Below the pieces are notes generated by a model that was not told where the DNA came from, made no database searches, and was given only the letters and a program-made list of their open reading frames with translations. DNA of 64,000 nt. Origin: Neospora caninum Liverpool (taxonomy: Eukaryota > Apicomplexa > Conoidasida > Eucoccidiorida > Sarcocystidae). Made by a program: the position numbers and the translations under genes. The first letter of the stretch is position 1, and the number at the start of each line of letters is the position of its first letter. Positions 1-12,718 of this stretch are shown one piece after another. The stretch is from positions 2,046,001 through 2,110,000 of the forward strand of contig NC_018388.1 of assembly GCF_000208865.1 (NCBI RefSeq), written 5' to 3'.

Positions 1-431
1 CCAACTTGGCATCGGCATGACACTTGGACGAGGGCGTATCGGGCCTGTGCACTCTCTCCGAGCTGCGAGTCGATGCACGGCCTTGAGACAATGGCCGTTG
101 CAAAGGCCTGCCGGAAAACTGGCTACCGCGTGCATTCTGCTTCTTCAGTCCTCTGTGTCCATAGGCAATAGGTCAAACTGTTTTTCAGAAAAGAGACCCT
201 GTCCGTCATCCCTTCGCCCCATGCCTGCTGTTTCTCTCTCTGTCTCCACGGTTTCCGTTCTGAAGCCTCCTGGTACAAACATGCAAAGCCTTCCCTTTCA
301 CCGGCGCAGACGGCCGCCTGCCGCTCTTCCTTGGCTAGCGTGGTTACCCAGCTTCGCCTTCCAGCAGCTAGCGGAGTGCTTGCGTTTTACTGTGCGCGGG
401 TGCCTGGTTTTGTGGTATCGGCTGCCTTCAG

Positions 432-3400
432 CTCAATTGTGATTGGAACCTACTCAGGAGTCTGGTCTTCGGTCGTCCTCTTCAGCCAGCTTTCCTTCGG
501 GGCTCTTGGGTACGGTCTAGCGATAGCAATTGTTCTTTATCTCTGGCTCTTGACAGTTCGTGAGTTCCAGATCGTCCAAGTAACGGGAACCATCGCAGCG
601 GTTTTCACGGTCTTCTTCACAGCGGACCACTTCCTCCACGTCAGCGGCGTCCTAGCTGTCGTCACACTCGGGATTTTTATGGCAGCCAAGGGTTCGACGG
701 CTCTGCAGAGATCCATTCAAAAGCTCCACCATGAGTCCGTGGAGCTCCTCGCGACGCTATCTGTCCAAGTAAGAACCGGCGCAAGCCTCTGCGACGAGGA
801 GCGACTCCCCCCCCCCCCCCCCCGCGATGCCCGCTCTCGGCGCATGTGCCCCGGTACCTCTGCGTGAGCGCACATCGGCTCGGTATCCACCGGGTTTCTT
901 GTCCGAGGGGGAAGCGGTGACCTACTGTTTTAAACACTGCCGCGCCCTTGAGCAAGGCAACGTCGCTCGAACCGCGACAAGGTCACTGTTGCCAGGTGTG
1001 GGGGGGTTCACGTGCAAAGCCCTAAACGGAGAGAGTCCGGACCAAACGCGCTTCCCTCGGCTGGTTCCTCCTTTTTCGCTCTTTAGGCAATCTTCGTGTG
1101 TGGGGGAGTCATCGCCTCGCGGCTCCTCATTCAGTACGCCGACACCTGGCAAGAGTGGGTCGAGCTCCTCCTGCTCTTCCTCGTGCTCCAGGTGGCTCGA
1201 TTTGCCGTCGTCTTCGGTTCCTGGCCCGTCATCGGCTGGATGGGACTGCCCCTAAGGTTCGTCTGCGGCGCGTGCCATAAGGGATAGTTGCATGCCTGGG
1301 GCGGAAGCGAGACACAAAAACCCGCCTTCCGTTTGCTCCACGCAGCAGCGGTGGACGGACCCAGCAGGAGGGAACGAGTGTGGGACGGAAGCCAGGCAGT
1401 TGAGCTCCCTGTGCTACGACAGCAGAACAAACTCCTGCGCAAGGCGCCGACTCGATGCGGTTGGTTTTGCCTCCCGCAGGGGCTCGTGCTTCTACGCAGC
1501 CTTTGCCTGCCAGTCAGGTGCCTTTTACCTTCCAGCGACTTTCTGGAGGCCACTCAGTAGATCTCGATCTGGTGTCCGAGCCGCCATCTGGGTTTTCACG
1601 CTTCTGTCTCATTTACTCGGCAATCCCTTGCGTGCGTTGTTTCGCCTTTCAGCTGGAAGGAGTGCTTTATCATCTCGTACGGCGGCCTGCGCGGCGTTAT
1701 CTGTCTCGCCTTGGGCCTTGTTGTCGAGGCAGATCCTCTCATCTCGCCGACGCTGCGCGAGCACGTCGGAATCTGCGTGGCAGGCACCGTCATTTTCACA
1801 CTTCTCATAAACGGGACAACCGCCGAGCTAGCCTACACGCGTCTGCGGTTGTATCCCGTCTCCAAGTACCGCCGCGAGTATCTGGATTCTGTTTTGTCTT
1901 CGATTGACGTCGCGTTCAACCGCAAGAAAAACGAACTGAAGGACTACTGGCTGTTCAGAGGGACAGGTGCGCGGACGGCTTAAGAGTCTCCAGAGACCAG
2001 CGCGGAGTACAGGTGCTCTGGAGGGGGGGGGGTGCCACGCGCTTAACCGAAACGCAGTGAAGCAGCTAGATTTTGAGAGGCGCCAGTCTTTTTCCTGTTG
2101 CCTTTTGAGGCTCCGGAGATGCACCAAGGAACGCGCTGAAAAGCCTCCCGCGCGTGGCAGCGACTGTTGAACGTTGCACAGGGCGACGCAGTCCGATGTT
2201 GCTTCCTCTGTGTGTGTGTGTGTGTGCATGTCTTACCCGCGCTCCGTTCAGACGTGGTTCAGGCTGCGAACGAGGCACTCCCGCAATTTTCCAAGGGGCA
2301 TCTGGATGTGAATGGAAACCTTCGAATTCCAACCAAATCGTTCAGAGAAGTTCTTCGAAACGCTCCGTCGTGCACCAACTGGAATGTCCACGCTGAATTT
2401 ACGGGAATGTCGAAACTCGAGTCGAAGGATTTCGGAGTCCCCTCGTAAGTCGGAGCGTTCGGCCTCTCGGGCCGTTCCTGGAAGAGCGCTCGCACTCCCC
2501 GCAGCTTTCAGTCGAATCCCGGATGGGGAGCATGGGAGGCGCTGCGCGGCGAAGCGGCGGCTATTCGCAAGACGAGCCGGGTTTTTGCACGTGACTTCCA
2601 GTTCTTCACCCGCGAAAAGTGCGTGGCTGCGATTGCTTGCGTGCAATGTGTCTTTTGACTGCGCTGTCCAGACAACTCGGTGACTGGACTCACGGACTCG
2701 CCTCGACGATCAAGAACGTGAAGCAGTTGACCAGCCGCCTGAAGTCTCACCCAGAGTCTCGCGAAGACGCACCGAACTCGGAGGAAGTCACTTTGGTGGA
2801 CAAGGAGGCGGGGCAGCTTGAGAAGGAGGTTCATGTTCTTCATATCATGTTCAGTGCCATGAGAGAAGTGAGTCGACAAGGTTACTCGAGAGAAGGCGAT
2901 TTTCTTGGCGTGCAGGAATAAGCAAAGAAACGAGCGTTTTGCTACTATTCAAGAGACCAGATACATCTTGTCTCCGCATATACATGGATGAAAAGCGCTG
3001 TTCTTCTGTTGTCCGCGTTTTCCTGAATGAAGAGGGTTTCCACAGGTTTCCTGTGTTACGGGGAGGAAATGGTTTGTCAGTCCGAGTCGTCCGTGCAGCA
3101 AACGCCACTCCACCTAGATGTTCAGTCATGGGCAGTCGAATCTGAAGCTGCAGTGTGTTGGTTTGGAGTCACTCCTGTGGCTTCTCCCCTTGTCTCGCGA
3201 GACCACAAAGAGTAGTTGCGTGCGTGGCTGCGCTGGCCCCCGGATAGCAGATTCCTTTTTGTCCAATCTGTTTTCGATAAAAGTTGTCTCAGGACGCACT
3301 GGTGGTGTCCTTGGTGTGGGCCAACAGTTTTACTCAGGCATGTACAAACGGTCAAACATTGGCGGAACTGCATGCTTGCTTCTCACGTCGACTGTCGACA

Positions 3401-5051
3401 AATGCCACTCTCATCTCGACGCCCAGCTGCGTGGTGCAACAGTAAGTGGAAAGGCCAACTCTTGTCTTGATGGGGCGCATTCTGTCCGAAAACGCGGTCG
3501 ACGTTCTTTGTCGGCTCTCGGCTTCCCGTGAGCCTCACGATCAGGAGCATGCGAGAGACGCGCCAAGAAACACGCAAAGGATTAGGCCTCAGAGGGCTTT
3601 CGACCCAGATGCGTCCTCGTCAGAAAAAGCCTCAGTGCGAGGTTTGCTTGCGTGAATGCTCCAAGATGAAACTCCCTACTGGAGAAGCTCTGCCCAAGTG
3701 CCGACTCTTCAGATGATGCTGCTACTTTAGTCTGGTTCCGTTTGGCGTCGGATCGCCTCAAATGTGACCCGTACCCGTTGACTGAGCTTCGCTGTCGTGG
3801 ACTCCAGGAGCGAGGATACCAGATGGCATTCAGCTTCAGTACGTGGCATCATCGCCCTGGAGCTCGCTCTGTGTCTCTTTTTAGACGGACAAGAAATTCC
3901 GGAAGAGCGCGCATAACAAGAACGTCTTTTCCTTTGAATGGGAAGTTCTTCTGGCTTCCCTGAGGACGCGGTACGGGTTGTGGAAGTGTCTAAATGCGAT
4001 GCCTTGCGACGCCTTCGACCTGCTCAAGTCCTACTTGATCACGATCATCGAGACGCTGTACGCCGTGGTCGAGGCCCACGAGTTCGTGAACCAGTCCAAC
4101 CGCAAAGAAATGGAAGAGCTCATTAGCCAGGCGGCGCTGTAGGTCCCGTGCATCCAGGATAAGTGTACATACATATGGACATGTGTATATATATATATAT
4201 GCATGTAAATACATGTATGTATGTGTTAGCGTGCGTTTCTCTCCCTACGCATATATATAAGCTTTTGTGACTTCGAAGCACGAACACACACGGAGACACT
4301 CGAAATGACACCGACGTACCTTAGGTCTCGACCAACCAAGCCGTGGTCTGTGCTCTGTTACACTTTCCTCGGCGCGGCCTGGGAGGAGACAGCGCGACGT
4401 GCGATGGTGCCGATAAAGCAAAATCCCTCACATGTGACACAGCGGAGAGGCAACTGCGAGTTCGCTGAAGGTTGCTGTGCCTGTTTCGTATCACTGACGA
4501 CATGTTCTGTCCCCGCAGGATCCCCTCAGACGACGTTGTCACATCCGCGAAGGAACTGTTGGAGAAACTGCGAAACACATTCCCAGTCGCATTCTCCCAG
4601 TGTCTGGTGATTATCGCTGCACATATGCTTCTGAACGCGAAACAAAAGGTACGCTTCGTGAATTCGACAACTGCACAATGACCGACGCATTGGGCACGCC
4701 CTTGCTCCTGCTGAACCCCGGTCTACTATCTCTCTGCAAGGAGGCAGGCGCATGCAGGAACATCGCCACGCACCCCGTTCCGAAATCGGTCAACCACTGC
4801 CTAATTTGCACAGCTGTGTCTACTGCCGCCACATCCTTCCAAGTAGTGAGCCACACACGCCCAGATAACCCGGCGGAGGTTGGTACGCTTTTTGTCCAGA
4901 TGGACCATAATGTGCTGGAGTCGTTTTATGTGCTGCAACGCAGGTGCTAGACGAAGAAGTAGAGCGAGGCTTGGTTTTCCCTGAAGACGCAGACAAGCTG
5001 AATGAGGCAATTGCTGAACAACGCATGATGCTTGATCGCATCAGCCGATGA
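432..5051 (+). CDS. Na+/H+ exchanger, CPA1 family, SOS1-like (3' part of gene)
   Basis: Membrane antiporter exchanging Na+ for H+, acting in cytosolic pH and ion balance. Exons read as 432-768, 1087-1256, 1653-1966, 2252-2444, 2505-2618, 2672-2867, 3885-4138, 4519-4648 and 4944-5051. All junctions have GT/AG and agree in phase, giving 604 complete codons plus stop. The first exon encodes several hydrophobic segments, including SGVLAVVTLGIF, which aligns with the same stretch of plant SOS1. The third carries the family signature SYGGLRG (about 1675-1695). From 2252 on, the protein is hydrophilic and helical (for example RTRYGLWKCLNA), like the cytosolic tail of SOS1-type exchangers. The 5' exons with the first membrane segments and start codon lie left of the window; bases 1-431 look intronic. 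The intron at 2619-2671 is only 53 bp, while that at 2868-3884 is about 1 kb. Family call is firm; which paralogue is not resolved. Confidence 0.87.
807..823 (+). repeat. poly(C) tract in exchanger intron
   Basis: Seventeen consecutive C residues lie 38 bases after the donor of the 769-1086 intron. The length is likely to vary between strains or to be a sequencing weak spot. No coding effect is expected. Confidence 0.9.
2209..2230 (+). repeat. (TG)n microsatellite in exchanger intron
   Basis: A TG dinucleotide run sits about 20-40 bases upstream of the acceptor used at 2251/2252, inside the 1967-2251 intron. It may act as part of the pyrimidine/GU-rich acceptor context. Confidence 0.8.
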
Positions 5052-5132
5052 GACAGAAGTGATCAGGCCACGTGCATATACGTATATATACGTAAGTACG
5101 TCTGTGGTCATGCGGCTTCTGTGTTGCGCCCC

Positions 5133-5156
5133 ATATATATATATATATATATATAT
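5133..5156 (+). repeat. (AT)n microsatellite
   Basis: Uninterrupted AT dinucleotides about 80 bases after the exchanger stop codon, probably in the 3' UTR. A shorter AT run lies in the intron near 4187-4200. Confidence 0.9.
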
Positions 5157-5850
5157 GGGAAAGCGACAACTAAACGCTTTTCTACAGTGGAGTGAAACAA
5201 ACATTCGAAATCGTTTTTCCTAGTAATTCTGCAAATTGCGTTGCTTCGTCGGTTCCCCCGTGTATTGCGGATATAAGATCCGTGGGACCCCCAATCGTGT
5301 TTTTTTTGTTCCGAAGGCAATGCGATGACTGGTGAGCTCAAAAGGCCATTGCCCCACTTTTGAGGCCGGTCGTAATCGTTCAGTTCCAAACACAAAACAA
5401 TCTGTTTATGCTCAATTAAAGCGCTGCAAACTCACGATGAAGGAAGAGTGCTCGACCTCCGTGAGTTCGCGTAAGCCCTGAGACGGCGGAGCAGAAAGGG
5501 AACCGTTGTTGTGCATGCGGTGTACGAGACCCGTATTTCATTTTTTTTCCAGTTACTCGGAGACGACTAGAAAGGACACACACGGGGGAGCGTCCATCAG
5601 CAGCAGTCTGTGACTAAAAGAAGCACCTTCTCAGTTGGCATTTTGTTTTTTGTGGTCAGCCTTCGGTAAAGTCTTCTCTTTGCAGGCACTACCCATGTTG
5701 CATGTAAAAGGAAACGCTGGGCAGCACGGTGTCTACAGCTGCCGCGCGCCTGCGTAACGGGAACCCCGAAGATAACTGCACGAGCTGGAAGGTAGAATGA
5801 TCAGCATTGCATAACTGAAATTGGTTCTCGGCTTTTTTTCTGTGAGGGGG

Positions 5851-5908
5851 TCTACTACGAGTTGGACTACTCGTTAAGATCTTGGATGTCTCCGTTTACC
5901 GGAACCAT
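5851..5908 (+). pseudogene. short nuclear mitochondrial (cox3) remnant
   Basis: This stretch aligns base by base, with scattered substitutions, to the cox3-like segment at 37111-37190 read on the minus strand. Both share GAGTTGGACTA, then TAGATC or a near form, and then GTTTACCGGA. The reading frame is broken. It matches the same part of cox3 as the scrap at 52833-52900. Too short to be functional; read as an old mitochondrial insertion into intergenic DNA. Confidence 0.6.
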
Positions 5909-7239
5909 GTTTGGAGCACAACGCCGCCGTGCAAAGTAACCGGTTGTTAGGCACGAGGCAGCGAACCAGTGACCAGCGGATTTGCCCGAATGGACGGAAA
6001 CTGAATCGCATTCGCCTGACGATACGGGCGGGAAGTCGACAAAAACTGTCGTGGAAGGATTTCCTTCTTAGCACTCCACACGGAAATACCTCACGAGGGA
6101 CTGAGGGTTACACGACCTGCTCGACATGGAGCTACATCGCTTATCACCACACGCGTACGAAGAAGCAAGCGATAGAACAGCTTTCTTTCGTGCTTGATCC
6201 TTCGCGCTGGTTAGACGACAGACACTGATGAACTGGCTATGACAGGATCCATCGCCGAAGAGACGTTTATTACAAGACCTGGGGAAAAAGACAACGGTCC
6301 CTTTGTTTCGGTGGATCAGTCTATCTCTCCTGTCATCAGTTGTCAATGTATTCTAGTTGAACGTAAAGCTGGACGGAGAGGGTCGGGGTCGTCTCTGCTT
6401 CGCAAGAGGCCCCACCGTGCGAAATACGCGTGCTTCCGAACAAACTACCTGCCATATGAATATCTCATTTCTTATTTGTGTTTCAGGAGGCTTAATACTT
6501 GAAGGACAGGAAAGCTCATGTTTTCCCCTCTGTGCTGCGCGTGGGAGAGTATTTATAGATCGCTGGTTACATTCTCGCCAATAAACTGTATAACTTTGAG
6601 CAAACGCGAAAATACATTATGTAAGATACTCTCGGAGCCATTTACAATTTTATATCTACATTCTGTCGAAGTACCCGGTTTCTCGGCTAAGTGCCGCCTC
6701 TGAAAATGATTTTCCAGCTGTACACCCAAAACTATTGGGGCAAAAGTCGTGTCTAACAATGGCCGTGAAACAGAACTGCCTTGCCACAGAGCACGAAACA
6801 TCTGGTCTCACGGTCCAGAATGAGGTGCTGGTGCGGCGCAAAAGCGTTGCGTCCTAGTAGTTGCGGTTCCGGGTGCATGAGCAATTCTGGAGTCTTAAGA
6901 GTCCGGTGGGGTGGTGGCGAAGAGATTGCGCAACTGGGTGCGTTAGTGTTTTAACGTACTTTAAGAGACAGGACTATTTGTTCACTCTTGCAAGCGTCCG
7001 TTCATGCCGCCTCAGAAAGTCTCCTTCACACCACAGTGGAGCGGAGACAACAGACTTTCTCCCCCAGTTGACCATCCCCCTCGACGCCACACGCCGTCAC
7101 TGAGAATCGAAGCGCATACACGCCCTCTCGTTCCCCTTTGTCGAAGTCGCCCCTTGAGTTTCCGCGACGCGGGTTTAAATGCCGCACGCGTACGATCCAC
7201 GAAGGTGCTTCTCCTCTTACGTGACTTTGCGGGTGACGC

Positions 7240-9561
7240 TTAGTTGCTGCCGCCTCCCACTCTCAGACGGCTGCGTGCCAGCGCCTTCTTTGTGAGGCGA
7301 ACGGTCTTGGCCTTCACGCCCTCGACGGACGGCTTCTCGACGGGCTGCTCTTGTTCTCGCAGGATCACTTCAATGTGGCACGGCTGGGACATGTACGGGT
7401 TGATGCGACCGTGAGCGCGGTAGGTCCTGCGGCGGCCTTTCGGTGCACGGTTGACTTGGATGTGCTCAATCACCAGGTTGTCCACGTCGAGATTCTTCAT
7501 CTGCGAAAAACAGAACAAGAAGGGGATGCGTTGCGAACCATCAAGACACATTTGCAACGTAAGACCAGGGAAGTGCTCGACTGGTTCTGACGAGCTCAGC
7601 CGGCGGCTAGCGCCAAAACGGGACGCGAACGGGGCCCGCGCAGAGGTGGTCGCAACGATGATCCCGGACACACACATCTCCAGCAAGCCAAGCAAGAAAA
7701 CGGAATTCTCGCTTCGCCGATCTTCGCAAGGAACGGCGGGAGCAACGCCGCACCGGAACTCAATTCCACTCGCACGAGCTGTGTTCTCCGCTGTGCCATC
7801 GGTACGTGAACCCCCTTTCGTTTCCTCTCCATCGTCGAACTGTGAGGACCGCGCGCGTGGAAGCGCAAGTGCAGTTACACACCTCAGCGTTGGACTCCGC
7901 ATTTCTGAGCAAATCCAAGACGAATTTGCAAGACTTGACTGGCCAACGTCCTTGGGTGTGCTTGAACTCCTTCGCTTGAGCCTTGCGGCCAATGCAGCCG
8001 GTGAACTTTCTGAACGGGATGCACCTCTTCTTCTCCATAACATCTTCGAGGTACTTCTTGGCAGCAGAAAGCTTCATCGGGTTGCCTCTCTTGTCCTTCT
8101 TAATGGCCTGGACCGTCGCGTGCGTGTTCTGCACAGAGAGCCACACACAGGCGACGGTGCGATGACGTTACGGTGGCCATTCGGGCGCAGACATAAAACA
8201 GGAAGAAACTACATCGCCTCCGCGGCCAACGTAGTTGGTGCTTGACAAGAAATGTTTGCTACGATGCGGAAAGCGCATTCGTTCACCACGGAGCAGCAGA
8301 CGGCAACACACCCAGGAAGGCAACGACGAAGACGAGGTTCACCCTGCAGTTGGCCTGTCACTGCGCGGGCCCGAGTCCTTCACCAGCTGGGCGGTTGACC
8401 GAAAACTACTTGCCGTACCACTCTCGGAAGAGCTGTACTGAGAGGTGAAAGTTTGAATTTTTCACGGCCATCCATTTCAAAAGCCTAAACAACACGCGCC
8501 CGATGTTAGCGCAGACACCCCTTGTGAGGTGTTCGTGTACATCTGCCGCCAACTCTGGCATTTCGCTCACCTTAAAATGGACACGCAGGTCCTGGCCAAA
8601 TGCCTTGCAGCCTAAAAGGGCAAAACAACAGACACAACAAACGGAGCATTCACCACTTGCACAAACTTGACTACCATCTGGTCGTGAACTGCACCAGTGG
8701 CTGCATTCTAGTTGCTCCGGCAGTCATAGCTTTCCTTGCAAGTCGGTTAATACCGCCGAAGAGTGTACATACACCCCAGTCTGGTGATTCCCGCGGCCAC
8801 GGCCACCGGATGATGCGTGGAAACCCGCTACGAAATACGGAGATCTTCGATCACTGGACGTGCGTGTGGAAGTGCCCAGGATACAAACTGTCCACAAGCC
8901 AGGCATGAATACCGGTTCGGTTCTGCCTCCTCACACGCGCGGCCCAAAGAGTGGCTGGCACTCATTCATCACGGCAACAGCAGCGCGGCCGCATGTCCGC
9001 AGACACAGTGACGAAATGTTTACACCTGAGTGTGTGAACCATGGAACGGGACGGCATCGAGTAGCAAATCCCACATTCGTGAAGGAAACGGTGACTTTCC
9101 CCGCCATTCCTCTGGTCTGCATGGCGAACAAAATTCCGCCCCCGCCGGGACGCAAGACCTCGCCTGATTATTCGGCCCGTCCCCCGAGAGACGCTGCTAC
9201 ATGTGAAACACCGGTTTTTGCAGCCGTATTTTTCCCATGTTTGATGCAACAAGCAGTCGTCGCGGAAGACAGAAATGTGGCGGGATTGAATGGCCCCCCT
9301 GCCGACAGCTGGCGCAGCCCCGGAACATAAACAATCTCGGGAAGGCGCCAGCCTCACACGACGCTAAAAAGAGGGAAGGTTTTCTTGAAGAGGCGGAGAG
9401 GCTCTGTCGGAAACAACAAACGGGAGAAGGGCTGGCTGAAAAAGGGCGACTTCCCATGCTCCCATGCTGCCTCTCGCCTCTTCGGTGCATGTTGACAATT
9501 ACGAGGAGGAGAGAAACTCACATTTGTTTTCGTTGGACGGCTCCTTCGCGTACTTCACCAT
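7240..9561 (-). CDS. RPL17: 60S ribosomal protein L17 (uL22 family)
   Basis: Component of the large cytosolic ribosomal subunit, lining the peptide exit tunnel in the uL22 family. Four exons on the minus strand: 9561-9522, 8611-8571, 8128-7883 and 7500-7240; total 588 bases, 195 residues plus stop, close to the usual 184-190. Phases agree at every junction. The start [13 protein letters not shown] matches the conserved L17 N terminus. Exon 2 gives GQDLRVHFK. Exon 3 gives [11 protein letters not shown], the CIPFRKFTG block and TQGRWPVKS. Exon 4 gives [24 protein letters not shown] and CHIEVIL, all hallmarks of eukaryotic L17. The tail is basic and divergent, ending GGGSN. All introns have standard GT/AG ends. 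It runs convergently with the exchanger and in the same direction as PIG-C upstream. Confidence 0.95.
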
Positions 9562-12500
9562 CTTCGCTACCTTGTGGGCAAAGGAGCAGAAAATCGGGGA
9601 GAGGGGCGTGAAGATGGGAAGAAAAAACGCAGAAAAACGTACATGTTCCGTTTAAAAATCGGCGCAGCGCAGCCGCCTTCTCCAAAAACGTTACGACGCG
9701 TCCCCACTTCCCCTCTTTCTTTCCGCGGTCACAACGCGCCAGCGTAGCCTCGCCTCTCTCTGCCCACACAGTTGCTCTCCTCGCTGAAACGTCTCTCGTC
9801 TCTCAGACGTCGGACCGCGCATGCAGTCAAGGCTGGGCGTTTCCAAATCCTTCCGGGAAAAGCTGGGGCCGATGAACCTGTTGCATGTCCCTCCCGCAAT
9901 GTATCGCAGTCTGCCTTTTTCCACCCGACGCCGTTAAGCTACTAGCCTACACAAACTCTTATAACGAGCGACCGCTATCTGCAAACTTCCCCACCTGTAG
10001 ATTTAGGCCAATTTTGTGACCCCACAGACGGCGGCATACACTACTCGACAGCGGGAGCGTCTTCGAGACCAGAAAGGCGAACCTGCCGCTGGGCACTTGC
10101 GTATCGGCTGAAATTGAAGTGAATACCAAGTCAAATGTTGAGATGTTCTGCGATCCTCAATGGTGAAGCTCGTCAAAGGCAAAAGAGGCGGACAATGACC
10201 CGCAGCAGCCGCGGAAAGTCGGGTTCATGGGACCGGTGCATGCACAGATCTGACGGCACCAAGCACTTTTAAGATCTGGGAGCTGCTGAAACGAAATAAA
10301 GCCGTGGAATTAGCGATGCTCTTTCGCGTTTTCACTTTTTGGATGCTCAGAGATTGCATCGTGGTCGTACACTGGTCGAAGACCAGGGCGGGGATGCCGA
10401 GTAGGCCTAGGGGAATACTAGGGCGGCATATCTCAGTTCTGGATGGAACCGGAGGTCGCCCAACCGGCAGCTTTGAAAGCCATATCGAATTCACCCCACT
10501 ACCCAATGTGGGAACCCCGACAGTGGCATTCGTTCATGTGCTTCTCGGGCTGATCAGCGACGTGAAAGACCAGCAAACTACGTCTTTGAAATCCTTACGG
10601 AGGAGAGTGTACCATCGGTCCTTGTCGTTATGTGCTCTGCTCTCCGTCTTCAATTCGACTACGCGCCAAATTACCATCTTGTAGTCTCGAGCACTGAGTG
10701 ACTTTCTGATTCGTGACTTGTTTGTTTGGGTACTTGTAGTGGCAGAAAGGCCTTGCCTCACCATCACACGGGCTACCACCACTCGGACACAAAGATTTAC
10801 GCTCCTGATTCCTCATTCGCTGACTCCGCAACGTCATCAAGTAAAGAAAGCACAACCATATGTCGCATTAAATCTGAGATTTCCTGATGCTGCCTGCAGC
10901 TCATCGTCTATCTTATATTGGTAACAAAATAGCCGAACCGAAGGTGGCTTTGTGCCCGTGCACGGATTGGTTTCACACTAAAGGCGTCGCTTGCGCCCAT
11001 TGAAACGTACAGCTTGCTGGCTACTTCGACGTTATCTTGCGCATTCCAGAATTGTTGAATGACATGGGACAGCCCCTCGCTGGAGCACAGATTGTTTCCA
11101 TCATGTCGCAGTTATCTACCTAGCTAAATGGCCTCCACAAAATGTTTCTTCTGTGCAGAATGTCGGATACCTGTTTACGTTCGAACACTCTGCGGAACGA
11201 AAACGTCTCTCTAAGCCACGGTAATCCGCACTCTTCGGCAATCTCTTGCACCCCTCCAACTGCCCGACGGCTTCGAAAATATAAAGTACAGAGAAAATGA
11301 AAAAGTGCTATTGACAAGAAACGCTGCAGTGTCAACAAGAGGAGCACTGTAGATGCACCGAGAGAAACGCCTCCAGGGCCCACACGTACCCAGACGTTCA
11401 CCGTGCATGCAGACCTATAGGTTTTTAACTGACTTAAAGATGGGCGAACGAACAATTGGCAAAATGCGCATCTTCTAAGCATGTTTCCCCTGGAGGAGGT
11501 TCCACAGGGTAGAAAAAAAACATGGGCTGGATGAATGCCGAACAATATCCAGCTAGCCGGGGGCGCGCCGGTCACGCCGGTATCGACGCGCGGGACGGTG
11601 CAAAGAGGAATGAAACAAAAATTTAGAACTCGAGCCATCCAACTGAGGGCTTCATTATTCTTCAACGAAAATTGAACGAATCGATTCTCCTGATCAACAG
11701 AAAAGGCATCCTTGCTCCATCCGCGTAAGGGCAATGGCCAGCGCGTACGAGCACATCTCAACGGGTAGGTGATTTTCCGCGGCAGTTCCAGCAAACCATT
11801 TCCTCGAACAACGTACGCCTTGAGATATCACGCGTAGTTTGGGACCTCTGCTACGTCCCATGGGCCTTTGATCTCACTGAACGTAAGCCACACCAAACAC
11901 ATCGGCACGCATTTACACCTGACGAGGAGCGCGCGACGACGTGTACTAAGCGTCGCAACATCGTACTCCACACATACGAACTTCTCATAAATACCCCACA
12001 AAATATACCGTGGCTGAAAGTGCCACCTCTCCATCTGATCTACGGCACGCATGCACCGCTATCAAAATATATCAATCCTTTGGAGAGGCAACAGAATCCA
12101 ATGGCAGTGTCTCCTTCCACAGAACTAGCAGGCTGCTTTTATCCGTGAAAACGGTCACCGGCGTCGCGACTCATCGCAAACTGTTCCCGCATTTCTGCTG
12201 CGCCACAGAAACGTTGCTGAATCTGTTTCTCGGAGGGTTTGTCGACAGTGAAACCCGAAGCACATCACGGCGGCACGCGAACTTCGGGAACCCTCCTTTC
12301 ACCCAAGTACACATTTCATCTCCAGTTATCCCCTTGACTTACTGTTTGTACTTTTGCGAACTGATCAGCCAGTAGGGGCCGACAAACGTGATAAAAACAA
12401 TCCTGCATGCCCCAGAGAAAGGCGAACCAGACCATACGGTGCGGCGCTTGTTCTCCGAACGGGCTCTGCCGACGAGTGTCTACTGCGCCCTGCCGAGCCG

Positions 12501-12718
12501 TGTTATCATTCCTAAGATCTCCGCAGCATTGCACCGTGTGCTTCTCTGGGCAACTACACTCGACTGGCCGTACGCATATACTTGCTTTCTACCGACTAGC
12601 GCGGGCAACAAAGATGCCGCCACTGTGCCCGAGACAGCGTCCGTCTCTGTCGAACGTCACAAGGAAGCAGTGGGAGCTGTCCCTGTCACGCTGCGGCGCT
12701 TTTGCCTCTTTGCCCCAG
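9562..12718. other. L17 upstream region and PIG-C 3' flank; no gene seen
   Basis: About 3.2 kb between the L17 start and the PIG-C stop, both on the minus strand. It should contain the L17 promoter and 5' leader and the PIG-C 3' UTR. The longest frame is 224 codons (11120-11794, minus) without any family resemblance or splice-supported extension, so I do not call it a gene. Confidence 0.5.
9818..9825 (-). promoter_or_regulatory. candidate ribosomal-protein promoter motif TGCATGCG
   Basis: The minus strand reads TGCATGCG about 260 bases upstream of the L17 start codon. This fits the (T/C)GCATGC(G/A) element reported as conserved in T. gondii ribosomal protein promoters (TRP-2). I did not find a good copy of the partner element TRP-1 nearby. 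The core GCATGC is common in this genome, so position and gene identity are the main support. Confidence 0.4.

Larger units (their letters stand above)
5052..7239. other. convergent intergenic region, exchanger 3' end to L17 3' end
   Basis: About 2.2 kb between two genes that end towards each other, so it should hold both 3' UTRs. It contains an (AT)n run at 5133-5156 and a short cox3-like scrap at 5851-5908, listed separately. Open frames here are short, with no recognisable family and no codon pattern like the neighbouring exons. Confidence 0.6.

Noticed and set aside
1..431. 141-codon plus frame at the window start
   Set aside because: It is out of frame with the exchanger exon starting at 432 and ends at a stop just after it; best read as intron.
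11120..11794. 224-codon minus-strand frame between L17 and PIG-C
   Set aside because: No family resemblance, no plausible splice extension, and it lies where a 3' UTR and a promoter are expected.
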